A stretch of 64,000 bases of DNA from CALNXN01 sp942490645 (GCA_942490645.1 CALNXN010000011.1:62001-126000); one strand, 5' to 3'; counted from the stretch's first letter, positions 7,980 to 16,726 are shown. Numbers and translations: made by a program. Notes: generated from the letters alone by a model not told the origin.

Positions 7980-9917
7980 ATGAAAATAGTCCTCAACACG
8001 ATGGTCAGAAATGAGGAACGACACGTTCAAAGCGCGATGGCGCACTTTTCAACCCTGTTTGACGAAATCAATATTGTTGACCACCTGTCTACCGACGCGA
8101 CGATGGACAAAACTCTGGAGTGGCGATCACAGGACACAAAGATCAACGCCTTCCGTTATGAGAATGAAGGTTATTATCAATCAGAACTTATGACGGTCCT
8201 TGCACGGCGGCAAGTCGCCACTTGCGATGCAGATTGGGTTTTTTTCCTAGATTTTGATGAGTATCTACCCTTTGCATCCCGGGCCGAATTTGAACAGGCG
8301 TTGGTGCAATATGCGAACCGCCCGGCCATTTTTATGCTGTGGCACAACTTGATTCCTTTGAAATATGGCCGCTCACTGCATCTGGGTCAGGATTATCTGG
8401 TGGGTCCGGATGCTTCCGTCTACGGGAAAGTCGCCTTTCAACCACGACTGATGCGTCAACATCCAGATCTGATTATCGAGCAAGGAAACCACGCAATCAC
8501 TCTGCAGCCAGGCGGAGACCATGTTTTTGCAGAACACGCCTTTGGCCTGTTCCACATCCCGATTGATTCAGCCGATCAATTGCAAAAAAAAATTGCGACC
8601 GGTCTTGAAGCATACAACAAACACGCCGCTGCGCGAGAGACAGACTTGGGCAAGCATTGGGTTCTTATGAATGATATCCTTGCCGCAGGTTCCGACGAAA
8701 CAGAAGTGCTAAACGCCTTTATTGCGCGCTATGGCGAAAACGAGCATCTCAGCGCGATGGTCAAGAAAAACCTGGCCCAAACCCACGCGCAGCTTGAGGA
8801 AAAGGGGTATCGCCGGATTAAACTGAGCTCCGCCGGAGTTGGTCAAGGCCTGCCCGATCCGGACAAAATCACGGAGGCATTGGAGCCAGAACGAACCTTG
8901 GCACTCACCGAGGATGGCACTGTTGCTGTCGATCCACCTTTTGATCCAATTGTCTTGCCGGAGACCTTCAACTCCAAAGACACATTCAAAATTCCGGCAC
9001 TTCCAGATCACAACAGTTTTCTTGATGGCGCTCGTGTCCCCAAAACTCTTGATGCCTTCACCGCCGCGTCGCTAGACCAAATCGAAACACTCACCGCGAC
9101 GGCCTGGGGCGGTCACATTCCTTTCATGTTCGCACTGATCAAGACGTTGCGCCCCCGCCGGTACGTCGAATTGGGCACTCATTGTGGCGCCAGCTTCTTT
9201 GCCGCTTGCCAAACCTTTAAGCAGCTGAACTTGCCTGCGATGGGCGTAGCCATCGACCTTTGGGAAGGTGACCCGCAGGCCGGCTTTTATGGCAAAGAAG
9301 TCTACAATGCATTCGAGTATCTGCGCAAAACGCGTTACCCAGACCATGGGCGAAGTATCAAATCCTACTTTTCCGAAGCTGCGCCGCATTTCGAAGAAAA
9401 ATCTGTCGACCTCATCCACATTGATGGGCTGCACACCTATGAGGCGGTCAAAGAAGACTACGACACTTGGCGGCCCAAATTGACTGATAATGGCGTGATG
9501 ATCTTTCATGACACCAATGAATACCAAGCCACCTTCGGAGTTTGGGATTTCTTCGCCAAGATACGTGGTGAAGCGACCGAGTCTTTCGAATTCAAGCATA
9601 CGCACGGGCTTGGTGTTTTGGCCTTTGGTGATCCAAAGAAAAACCCGATGATCCAGATCCTAAGTTGCATGAATGCAGAACCTGTCAAAACCGAACGCTT
9701 CTTCGCGCGCCAAGGCGAATTGGCCGAAAAAGAGGCCTTGCTGATACTCAAGAGTAATGCGCCCTCTCAGAAGCAACAGCCAGAAACGGTCGCGACATCG
9801 CCCGATGCGGTTGGGCTGACGACCAAAACGCTTGCGAAGATTCTCGCGCGCCGCGTTAAGGCGAAAGCCTATTCCGTCGCGCGTCAAAGGATAGGTAGAC
9901 TTGCTGGGCGTCACTAA
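7980..9917 (+). CDS. Bifunctional glycosyltransferase-methyltransferase fusion
   Basis: 645-residue protein joining two catalytic modules. Residues about 1-300 form a GT2_4-like glycosyltransferase (MKIVLNTMVRNEERHV, INIVDHLSTDAT, WVFFLDFDEYLP with an acidic metal-binding DFDE). Residues about 390-580 form a class I SAM methyltransferase of the Methyltransf_24 type (YVELGTHCGASFFAAC, AIDLWEGD, LIHIDGLHTYEAVKEDY, VMIFHDTNEY). The start at 7980 is fixed by AAAGGAG 11 bases upstream; a longer frame from 7827 overlaps the previous gene. It probably transfers a sugar and methylates the glycan, but order and substrates are unknown. It overlaps the next gene by 17 bp. Confidence 0.85.
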   Translation: MKIVLNTMVRNEERHVQSAMAHFSTLFDEINIVDHLSTDATMDKTLEWRSQDTKINAFRYENEGYYQSELMTVLARRQVATCDADWVFFLDFDEYLPFASRAEFEQALVQYANRPAIFMLWHNLIPLKYGRSLHLGQDYLVGPDASVYGKVAFQPRLMRQHPDLIIEQGNHAITLQPGGDHVFAEHAFGLFHIPIDSADQLQKKIATGLEAYNKHAAARETDLGKHWVLMNDILAAGSDETEVLNAFIARYGENEHLSAMVKKNLAQTHAQLEEKGYRRIKLSSAGVGQGLPDPDKITEALEPERTLALTEDGTVAVDPPFDPIVLPETFNSKDTFKIPALPDHNSFLDGARVPKTLDAFTAASLDQIETLTATAWGGHIPFMFALIKTLRPRRYVELGTHCGASFFAACQTFKQLNLPAMGVAIDLWEGDPQAGFYGKEVYNAFEYLRKTRYPDHGRSIKSYFSEAAPHFEEKSVDLIHIDGLHTYEAVKEDYDTWRPKLTDNGVMIFHDTNEYQATFGVWDFFAKIRGEATESFEFKHTHGLGVLAFGDPKKNPMIQILSCMNAEPVKTERFFARQGELAEKEALLILKSNAPSQKQQPETVATSPDAVGLTTKTLAKILARRVKAKAYSVARQRIGRLAGRH

Positions 9918-11070
9918 TAACTCGGCAGAGATGCGCACTGGGCAAGATCTGTTTGATGCTGCATTTTATGCGGAGCAATGCGGTCAAACCTTCGGCAGTT
10001 CGAAAGCCGCATGGGATCACTATCTGAACCATGGGATTGAAGCAGGGTTCGAGCCCGCGCCCTATTTCATGACGCATTGGTACTTTTGGCAGAACCCGGA
10101 TGCCCGTAACTACACTTGTGTACTGGATCACTTCATAAAAGTCGGTAGCCGGCGGATGATTGACCCTTCTCCGTTTCTCGACCTTACTCAAATGTCGCGG
10201 CGGTGCGGAGCAAAAACATCTGTCGATGCTTATTTCTATGCCCGAGATAACCCCTGCTCCAATGAAGACGGAGTCTTTCACAGCTACCAAGATTTGCGCC
10301 AGCATCAAAACGCCTTCATGGACAAGCTGACTCTTGAAATGCTGCACGATAAACCGAAAGAGGCCAGTGCTCCTGCCCGAAAACGGTTGGTTTGGGTGCA
10401 GATCGGTCAGGGGTCCGAGTTCGCTAATTGGTTCAATCCTCGTGCTGAGAGGTCTTGGGATGTGCTGTGCAACTGGTATCACTTCGACGCAGTTGATTTG
10501 TCCTTGGGAGACATTGGCCTGGCACAACGGGGGACCAAATTCACCGGTGTGGCAAACGTCATCAAACACCAGCGCGCACTGCTCGAACGCTATGATCAGG
10601 TGCTGTTTCTCGACGATGACCTAATCTTCGAATTTGACGACATAGACCGGCTGTTCGACATCGCTCAGAGTAACGACTTAGCGCTTTTCCAAGCTGCGCT
10701 GACCCCTGAAAGCTACTGTGTCTGGCCACAGCTCAAGGCCAAGTCAAACGTCGAAATGCGCCGCTTCAATACGGTCGAGATCATGATGCCGGGGTTCGCC
10801 ACAGATTTCTTGCTGGATGCCGCTGACGTCTTCGACCACTCTATTTCTGGGTTTGGCCTGGACATGGCTTTAGGAAAAATAGCCCAAAGCAAAGACCGCA
10901 AAGCTGGGGTTGTGTACTCAGTGCGGGCCCAGCACCTACAGCCCATAAACCCCTCGTCTGGGCCTTATTATGATTATATGCGAAATCACGGTATCAACCC
11001 AAAGTTGGAACTGTGGAATCTCATCCAGCAATATCAACCTGACTATGAAATAAAGGCCATTTCGGAATGA
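9901..11070 (+). CDS. DUF707-like glycosyltransferase with N-terminal glycan-locus module
   Basis: 389-residue protein of the polysaccharide locus. Residues about 15-110 contain a twofold pattern (FDAAFYAEQ..., HYLNHGIEAGFEPAPYF..., HWYFWQNPDA..., HFIKVGS), resembling the FD..WY...PD....P..HYL..G module found next to many bacterial glycosyltransferases. The C-terminal half resembles DUF707/GT-A proteins, with a metal-site-like string LFLDDDLIFEFDD (about 237-249) and a late FGLDMALG block. The start is TTG at 9901, preceded by AAAGGATAGG, which overlaps the previous gene; ATG at 9931 is the alternative. The enzymatic role is inferred from fold-like motifs and context. Confidence 0.65.
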   Translation: MLGVTNNSAEMRTGQDLFDAAFYAEQCGQTFGSSKAAWDHYLNHGIEAGFEPAPYFMTHWYFWQNPDARNYTCVLDHFIKVGSRRMIDPSPFLDLTQMSRRCGAKTSVDAYFYARDNPCSNEDGVFHSYQDLRQHQNAFMDKLTLEMLHDKPKEASAPARKRLVWVQIGQGSEFANWFNPRAERSWDVLCNWYHFDAVDLSLGDIGLAQRGTKFTGVANVIKHQRALLERYDQVLFLDDDLIFEFDDIDRLFDIAQSNDLALFQAALTPESYCVWPQLKAKSNVEMRRFNTVEIMMPGFATDFLLDAADVFDHSISGFGLDMALGKIAQSKDRKAGVVYSVRAQHLQPINPSSGPYYDYMRNHGINPKLELWNLIQQYQPDYEIKAISE

Positions 11071-12044
11071 AGCAACGCGTAGTCGTCCATATTGGTGGAT
11101 CCAAATGTGGCAGTTCCGCCATTCAGCGGTTTCTGTTGAACAATCACAAAGGATTGGCCGAGCGACAATTCATCGTCCCAACCCAGAACTTGATGAAAAC
11201 AAGCGAGCGGACAGGCGAGCAGATCTGGTACTTTCAAAACATGATAGGCGATGGGGACGATACCCATGGGCCGCGTTTCCGTGCGCGTGTGGCGGAGATC
11301 ATGGACAATCAGGAGTCCGATGCCACCCTCGTTCTGAGTGCGGAAAACCTATCTAACCCACACGGATTTGAGGCGTTGTTCAAGGGTCTCGAGGACCGCT
11401 TTGACGTACAGATCGTGCTCTACATTCGCCGGCAGGACGACTACCTTATGTCTGCATGGCAACAATGGTTCCTCAAGACCAATCCGGATTTTTGGACGTG
11501 GTGCACCACACAAGTGGGCATTCGTGCCAACTGGCAACTTTCTGTGGAGCCATGGGTCGATACCTTTGGCAAAGACGCCATTTCTGTACGCGTATTCGAA
11601 CGTGAACAACTGGAAGGGCAGGACATCAATAAAGACTTTTGCAAAGTCATCGGCTGCAATGCCACCGGTTTGGATTTCAAAATTGGCAACATTAACCCCA
11701 GTTACAATATGGCGGTACAAGAACTAGCGGAATCGGCGCAATCCCTATTTGCTGGACTACACGACAATGCAGTTTATGAGATGATTGGATCACTGACTGG
11801 TAACCGTCATTATAAGCGGAGTGACGAAGTTTTCCTTAACAGAAACGAACGTGAAGCTATTGTTGCGCGCTACGCGGAGAGCAATGCCTGGATCAAGGAA
11901 ATCTTCCTCCCGGACCTCGATCGTGAAACACTTTTTGCGCCTATAAGGACGAGATCTTTCCAACACCCAACACGCACTATCGAACAGGAAAAGGAAGCGG
12001 TGCTCCTTGACCTGATTTTCCAGCTATATCGAAAAATCAAGTAA
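11067..12044 (+). CDS. Sulfotransferase-like P-loop protein
   Basis: 325-residue protein starting in a 4-bp ATGA overlap with the previous gene. HIGGSKCGSSAIQRFL (residues 8-23) matches the 5'-phosphosulfate-binding P-loop of PAPS sulfotransferases (K.G(S/T)(S/T)). VLYIRRQDDYLMSAWQQWF (about 119-137) occupies the place of the 3'-phosphate-binding R...S motif. It is therefore likely to sulfate a sugar in the exported polysaccharide. It could instead be one of the P-loop proteins of this fold whose activity is unproven. No signal peptide or membrane segment is seen, so action in the cytoplasm is expected. Confidence 0.7.
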   Translation: MKQRVVVHIGGSKCGSSAIQRFLLNNHKGLAERQFIVPTQNLMKTSERTGEQIWYFQNMIGDGDDTHGPRFRARVAEIMDNQESDATLVLSAENLSNPHGFEALFKGLEDRFDVQIVLYIRRQDDYLMSAWQQWFLKTNPDFWTWCTTQVGIRANWQLSVEPWVDTFGKDAISVRVFEREQLEGQDINKDFCKVIGCNATGLDFKIGNINPSYNMAVQELAESAQSLFAGLHDNAVYEMIGSLTGNRHYKRSDEVFLNRNEREAIVARYAESNAWIKEIFLPDLDRETLFAPIRTRSFQHPTRTIEQEKEAVLLDLIFQLYRKIK

Positions 12045-12121
12045 AGGCAGATAAGCCTACCCGACTTACCGCAACCAAAAGCTGTAATCTGATTACTACC
12101 AGCACTAAACATAAGAAAACC

Positions 12122-12918
12122 GTCACATTGAAACCGGATCGTAATCTGGTCTTCGATATTGGCATGCACATTGCTCAAGACACGGAATTCTATCTGTAAA
12201 AAAAGGTTTCCGAGTTGTAGCTGTTGAAGCGAACCCGCTCCTTGCCGAGGCCGCGCGGAAAAAGCTCGCGAAGGAAGTCTCTGATGGCTGGCTGACGGTA
12301 CTAAATGTGGCACTTGGACATGAAAACGGCCAGGCGCAGTTCTACATCAACCCGTTCGTCTGCGAGTGGTCGTCGCTCGACAAACGGCTTGCTTCACGCC
12401 AGGCGGAGGCAAAAGAAATCAGTTTTGAAACAGGATCTTACCAGTCCATTTCTGAAGAGTATGGCACTCCATATCGTATGAAAATCGATATTGAAGGTGC
12501 AGACCTGATACCAATTATCGGGTTGGGAAAGGTAACGAATAGACCGGCATACGTCTCATACCAGGTGTCATCACTGGAAGGAGCAGCAATGCTTTTTACT
12601 TTAAAATACAAGAACATCAAACTGATCGGTCAGCGAAACCTTCCGGACGTTAAACTACCTAAGCCGGCAATTGAAGGTATCTATCCAAATCATGAGTTTT
12701 CAAACGGATCCAGCGGACTATTTGGCGAAGAAACGAGCGGCGTCTGGTCATCATTTGACCAGACAGCAACCGATTTCATAGTATACAGACACTTTCGTCG
12801 GGTTGATGCTCGGCTCAAACAAGATTGGTCCGACATTCACGCTAAAAGTGCAAGATACTTGAAATCTTTCGTCTACTTGGCACCACTAGGCCAGACATCT
12901 AACGCCGTCTACGCGTAG
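12122..12918 (+). pseudogene. FkbM-family methyltransferase, frameshifted
   Basis: The reading begins near 12122 with ...LKPDRNLVFDIGMHIAQDTEFYL and meets TAA at 12197-12199. Shifting frame at the seven-A run 12198-12204 gives KKGFRVVAVEANP and continues open to TAG at 12918. The two halves join into the standard FkbM motif set (DIG.H.G.DT.FYL.KG.RV.AVEANP, later MKIDIEGAD). So one base has been lost in a homopolymer, or is a sequencing error. An ATG start is not evident; TTG at 12128 is possible. As read the enzyme would be inactive: the SAM motif is in the first frame and the rest in the second. It would have O-methylated a glycan. Confidence 0.8.
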
Positions 12919-12936
12919 TGGTCATCGAATTTGTCG

Positions 12937-15900
12937 TCAGATAAAGCCAATGAAATCATCACTGGTGATACTGGTACTGTCGATTCCGACGAGAACGACA
13001 GTTTCGGCCCCTGCAGTCACATTCGTGTTGGATCCAGCCGCGGTTATCGTCAAATCGCCAAAGCTACTTATGCCTGAAATTGCTGTTACGTCGATTAAGT
13101 CAAAACCATCTTCAAACTCGAACACGCGATCAGTTCCTGCACCGTCCTCAAAAACGAACAGGTCAGCATACCCATCTGCTGCACCACCGTAAAGAAAGTC
13201 GTTACCACCTGCGCCACCATTTAGCCTGTCGGCACCGTCGTTACCAAAGATCACGTCAGATCCAAACCCGCCTGTGATGCTGTCCGCTCCATCGTTCCCT
13301 ACAATAGTCAACTCTGAAGCGTATCCAGATGCATCTATTGTCTCTGAGCCAGCCACACCATCGACGCGTTCAATACCTGTCCAAGTGGCATCAATGGCAA
13401 TGCTCAACGCAGCTTTAGTAAGGAAAACACGGTCAAAACCTGCGCCACCATCTTCAACCCGATCCCCTGTTTCGCTCAGAAAGAAGAGATCGTCCCCTGC
13501 ACCGCCAAAAAATGTGTCGTCGCCAGCGTTGCCCCACATGCTATCGTTGCCATTGTTGCCAACTAGGGTGTCGTTCCCGAACCCTCCAAATAGGAAATCC
13601 GCCATAGACCCACCTATTACAGAGTCGTCTCCTGTGTTCCCATTGAGAACAAGCTCGCTCGCTTGACTGCTTGCGTCAATCGTGTCGTTGCCAAGTGTTG
13701 CGTTTAGGCGGTCCAGACCGCTCCATCCCACCAAGTCCAAGTTGACTCCCAACACGCCGTTGTCAAACCTTGCACGATCCAAACCGGTGCCACCAAATAC
13801 AACATCAGCAGACCCATCAAGGAAGAATGTGTCGTCTCCGTCACCGCCATTCATCGTGTCAACTCCGGAGCCGCCGACCAAGACATCGTTGCCATCGTTA
13901 CCCGTCAGGCGATCATTTCCGCTATTGCCAAAGATGACATCATTCGCCTCTCCTCCAAAGAGGCTATCATTGCCGCCGTTAGCAATGATGAGAATTGAAC
14001 TAGCGAAGACAGAAGCATTTATTTGGTCTCCACCATCCCCACCGTCAATCCGCTCGACACTGGACCACCCGGACAAGTTTAGGATCGCACCGGTATCGGT
14101 CTCAATGAGAACGCGGTCGGTCCCGCTTCCGCCGTCCACAACATCACCAGCGCTGTCGACATATATTTGGTCATTTCCATTCCCGCCAACCAGTGTATCC
14201 GCTCCGGCTCCACCGAACAGGAAATCCTGCATGTTGCCGCCAATCAGGCGGTCATTGCCTTCATTACCGAACAGCTGGTCTGACATGTTGGAGCCTGTAA
14301 CCGTGTCGTTGCCGCCGCCACCCAGAATCGTCACGGCATTATTGGCGCTCGCATTGATTGTGTCATTGCCCTCTCCGGCGTCCAGACGCTCAATGCCAAC
14401 GTAATTCGATAAGTTGATATTCAAGCCGGAATCGTTTTGGACGCGAATGCGGTCGAACCCAAGTCCTCCATCTACAACATCAGCCGTAGTCTCAATGAAG
14501 ATCAAGTCGTCACCGTCATCGCCAAATATCGTGTCGATACCACCTCCACTCAAGAGCACGTCATTGCCATCGCCCCCGATCAGAACATCCGCGCCAGAAC
14601 TGCCGCTGAGGGTATCGTCGCCGCCCCCCCCAATGATGGAGTCGTTGCCACTGCCACCCTCGAGGCTGTCGTTACCTGCCTGCCCATCCAGCGTGTCATT
14701 GCCGCCCAGTCCACGCAGAATATTGTCCTGTGCGGATCCCGCCAGCGTGTCATTGCCCGTGGTCGTACCATCCAGGTTCTCTACATTGCTGATCACGTGC
14801 GCAAAGGCACCGTTGACCGACGCGCCGGTCGCGGTTTGCGCCGTCAGATCCGCATTGACGTTGGTGAACCCCAACCAATCATAGCGCAGCTTATCGGTGC
14901 CTTGTGCGGCATCCAGCGTGTCGTTGCCAGACAGCAAAAGGAACACTTCGTCATTGGCGCTGCCGGTGATGTTGTCATCGCGCTGACTGCCCAGAACTTC
15001 GGTGATATTTCCAGCACCAGTGATGGTTTCAATGTTGCCGAACCCATCGTCACTGATTGTGCCCGTGGCAAGGTTTATCGTCACGCCATTCGTCGCCAGG
15101 GCGCTGTTGAACCCGATCCGTACCGTGCCCGACGTTATCGCACCGAAGGTATAGCTGTCCTGACCCGCGTCACCCTTGACGCTGATCCAGCCGCCATCGC
15201 GTCCGGTGATGTTGAAGACGTCATCCTGCGCCGTCCCATTGATGGACAATCCGCCTGACCCGGACCCGCTGCCCGCGTCGATTGCATCGGCCACATTCAG
15301 CAGCGTGGTGCTCCCGTCCGAGCCCTTGTCCACGAAGCCTGTGTTCGTGTTGCCATTGACCGTTACCGTGATCGGCCCGCTCAACCCGGTGTGGCGAATA
15401 TCGACAAAACCGGTCGATACATCGCCCAGGTTGATTGTGTCGTTCCCCGTTCCCGCGTCGATCTGGTCAAAATTGACGTTGTCGCCGGGGCTGATGGAAT
15501 CGTCACCAGACCCGCCCTCGATCAGGTCGCTGCCTGCGCTACCAATGATCGTGTCATTGCCCGCCAAGCCGCGCAATACGACCCCGATAGACGCGCCCGC
15601 AGCCGTCATGCTGTCGTTTTCGTTGGTGCCGCGCAACTCGCCGATACCGCTGACGGTGTCCACATTGCCCTGGGTGTCGGTGATCAACCCTGTGGCAAGG
15701 TTTGCCGTGATACCGCTGCCGATGTTGTTGAAGTAAATCGCCTCGAAACTGTAATCGAGCACGTTGAAACCGCCGCCGCCCACGATGCTGTCCGCACCGC
15801 CAAGGCCCGCAAACCCTTCAAACCGGTTCTCGTCCGATCCGATGATCGTGTCGTTGCCTTGTGACCCTTCAAAGAAGTGCACGAATGAAAACGTATCGTT

Positions 15901-16236
15901 GACCTGACCGCCCGCGCCGGTGACCGTCCCGGACCCGTTGTTACCGGACACGATCAAAAGGCCCGGCAATCCGGTGATATCGGCATAAGACAGGTCGACA
16001 CCCTGCCCTGCGTTGAAGAGCGCCTGATGCCCCAAAATCAGATCAGAACCCAAACCGGGACGCACGTAATCACCCAGACCCTGCGTGCTGACATCACCGC
16101 CAGACGCATCCAACGTGTCATTGCCCGTACCGCCAAGCAGCTGGTCCTGTCCGTCGCCGCCGAACAGGCTGTCGTTGCCGTCGCCGCCGATCAGCGTGTC
16201 ATTCCCAGGTCCACCGATTACCGTGTCGTCACTCAT
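12937..16236 (-). CDS. RTX (hemolysin-type) calcium-binding secreted protein
   Basis: 1,099-residue acidic, Gly/Asp/Asn-rich protein made almost wholly of GGxGxDxLx nonapeptide repeats, which form Ca2+-binding beta-rolls outside the cell. It begins directly with repeats (MSDDTVIGGPGNDTLIGG), with no signal peptide, no catalytic domain and no Cys-rich part. This fits type I secretion through an uncleaved C-terminal signal (the end is hydrophobic/acidic, SDDFIGFI). Residues about 616-955 are three tandem modules of 112-114 residues. The start chosen is ATG at 16236; upstream in-frame sequence looks non-coding. No secretion genes adjoin it; a candidate exporter is at 39971-43008. Likely a matrix or adhesin-like protein; function inferred. 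Confidence 0.9.
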   Translation of the reverse strand: MSDDTVIGGPGNDTLIGGDGNDSLFGGDGQDQLLGGTGNDTLDASGGDVSTQGLGDYVRPGLGSDLILGHQALFNAGQGVDLSYADITGLPGLLIVSGNNGSGTVTGAGGQVNDTFSFVHFFEGSQGNDTIIGSDENRFEGFAGLGGADSIVGGGGFNVLDYSFEAIYFNNIGSGITANLATGLITDTQGNVDTVSGIGELRGTNENDSMTAAGASIGVVLRGLAGNDTIIGSAGSDLIEGGSGDDSISPGDNVNFDQIDAGTGNDTINLGDVSTGFVDIRHTGLSGPITVTVNGNTNTGFVDKGSDGSTTLLNVADAIDAGSGSGSGGLSINGTAQDDVFNITGRDGGWISVKGDAGQDSYTFGAITSGTVRIGFNSALATNGVTINLATGTISDDGFGNIETITGAGNITEVLGSQRDDNITGSANDEVFLLLSGNDTLDAAQGTDKLRYDWLGFTNVNADLTAQTATGASVNGAFAHVISNVENLDGTTTGNDTLAGSAQDNILRGLGGNDTLDGQAGNDSLEGGSGNDSIIGGGGDDTLSGSSGADVLIGGDGNDVLLSGGGIDTIFGDDGDDLIFIETTADVVDGGLGFDRIRVQNDSGLNINLSNYVGIERLDAGEGNDTINASANNAVTILGGGGNDTVTGSNMSDQLFGNEGNDRLIGGNMQDFLFGGAGADTLVGGNGNDQIYVDSAGDVVDGGSGTDRVLIETDTGAILNLSGWSSVERIDGGDGGDQINASVFASSILIIANGGNDSLFGGEANDVIFGNSGNDRLTGNDGNDVLVGGSGVDTMNGGDGDDTFFLDGSADVVFGGTGLDRARFDNGVLGVNLDLVGWSGLDRLNATLGNDTIDASSQASELVLNGNTGDDSVIGGSMADFLFGGFGNDTLVGNNGNDSMWGNAGDDTFFGGAGDDLFFLSETGDRVEDGGAGFDRVFLTKAALSIAIDATWTGIERVDGVAGSETIDASGYASELTIVGNDGADSITGGFGSDVIFGNDGADRLNGGAGGNDFLYGGAADGYADLFVFEDGAGTDRVFEFEDGFDLIDVTAISGISSFGDLTITAAGSNTNVTAGAETVVLVGIDSTSITSDDFIGFI
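13372..14391 (-). repeat. Three tandem 112-114-residue modules inside the RTX gene
   Basis: Each module starts with a variant of ERLDAGEGNDTINAS (ERIDGGDGGDQINAS, DRLNATLGNDTIDAS). It runs through Ca-binding nonapeptides, then a DVVDGG..G.DR turn, and ends in an LSGWS-like strand. Spacings counted in the translation are 112, 114 and 114 residues. A fourth start (ERVDGVAGSETIDAS) begins the C-terminal tail. The copies differ in sequence, so they are old or diversified duplications. Confidence 0.85.
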
Positions 16237-16549
16237 TCTTGCGTCCCACTCTTGCCATAGGTTCAACCGCGTGTTTGCTCGGCGGGCATCGGATGTACCC
16301 AACCGGCAACGCGGCGTTTGTAAATCATGAGCGTTAATTTCGCCCAAATGGTTTGAAAAATGACTGCCACGCAAAAACGGCAATACTTTGTCAGCACTTC
16401 GCGTCAGGATAGAATTTCACGATTTGTTGTAATGTTTCACAAACCCGATCCCGGTGCGACATCGCCGTCCGAACAGACGCCTTTTCAGCGCGCCCGTCGG
16501 TGGTGGTCTGCGGTTGCGTGGCACCGGGCAAAGAGCTAGGGTTTGGATT
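16237..16549. promoter_or_regulatory. Divergent intergenic region between the RTX gene and a small gene
   Basis: 313 bp without a gene; it must hold the promoters of the RTX gene (minus) and the 58-residue gene (plus). The left part, especially about 16320-16440, is AT-richer than its surroundings. It carries TTTCAC twice, at 16415-16420 and 16435-16440, two helical turns apart. No convincing -35/-10 pair was identified. Confidence 0.4.
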
Positions 16550-16726
16550 ATGAAACATGTCCCCAAAAAAACCACAGATGACGCGCTTATTCAGGAATTT
16601 CTGGACAAGGGTGGCAAGGTCAGCGTTGGCAAAACCAAACCTTTGCCGGCCGAATTGGGCCTGAGCAATAACGTGTGGAACAACAAGCTGACCAAGGAAG
16701 AAAAGACCGCGCGCGACAAGAAATAG
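16550..16726 (+). CDS. Small basic conserved-looking protein (58 aa)
   Basis: MKHVPKKTTDDALIQEF... ends ...NKLTKEEKTARDKK. It is a lysine-rich, soluble, single-domain-sized protein with no membrane segment or signal peptide. I think similar short proteins occur in other Rhodobacterales, but the function is unknown. The ATG at 16550 has AGGG about 9 bases upstream; a longer frame from 16454 has Arg-rich, non-protein-like sequence and is rejected. It stands alone between the RTX gene and rfbA, which is on the other strand. Confidence 0.65.
   Translation: MKHVPKKTTDDALIQEFLDKGGKVSVGKTKPLPAELGLSNNVWNNKLTKEEKTARDKK

Noticed and set aside
13000..16230. Many regularly spaced short repeats suggestive of a CRISPR array, and long plus-strand open frames (for example 14437-15258)
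   Set aside because: The periodicity is the codon pattern of RTX nonapeptides in the minus-strand gene; spacers are not unique and the plus-strand frames are antisense shadows.
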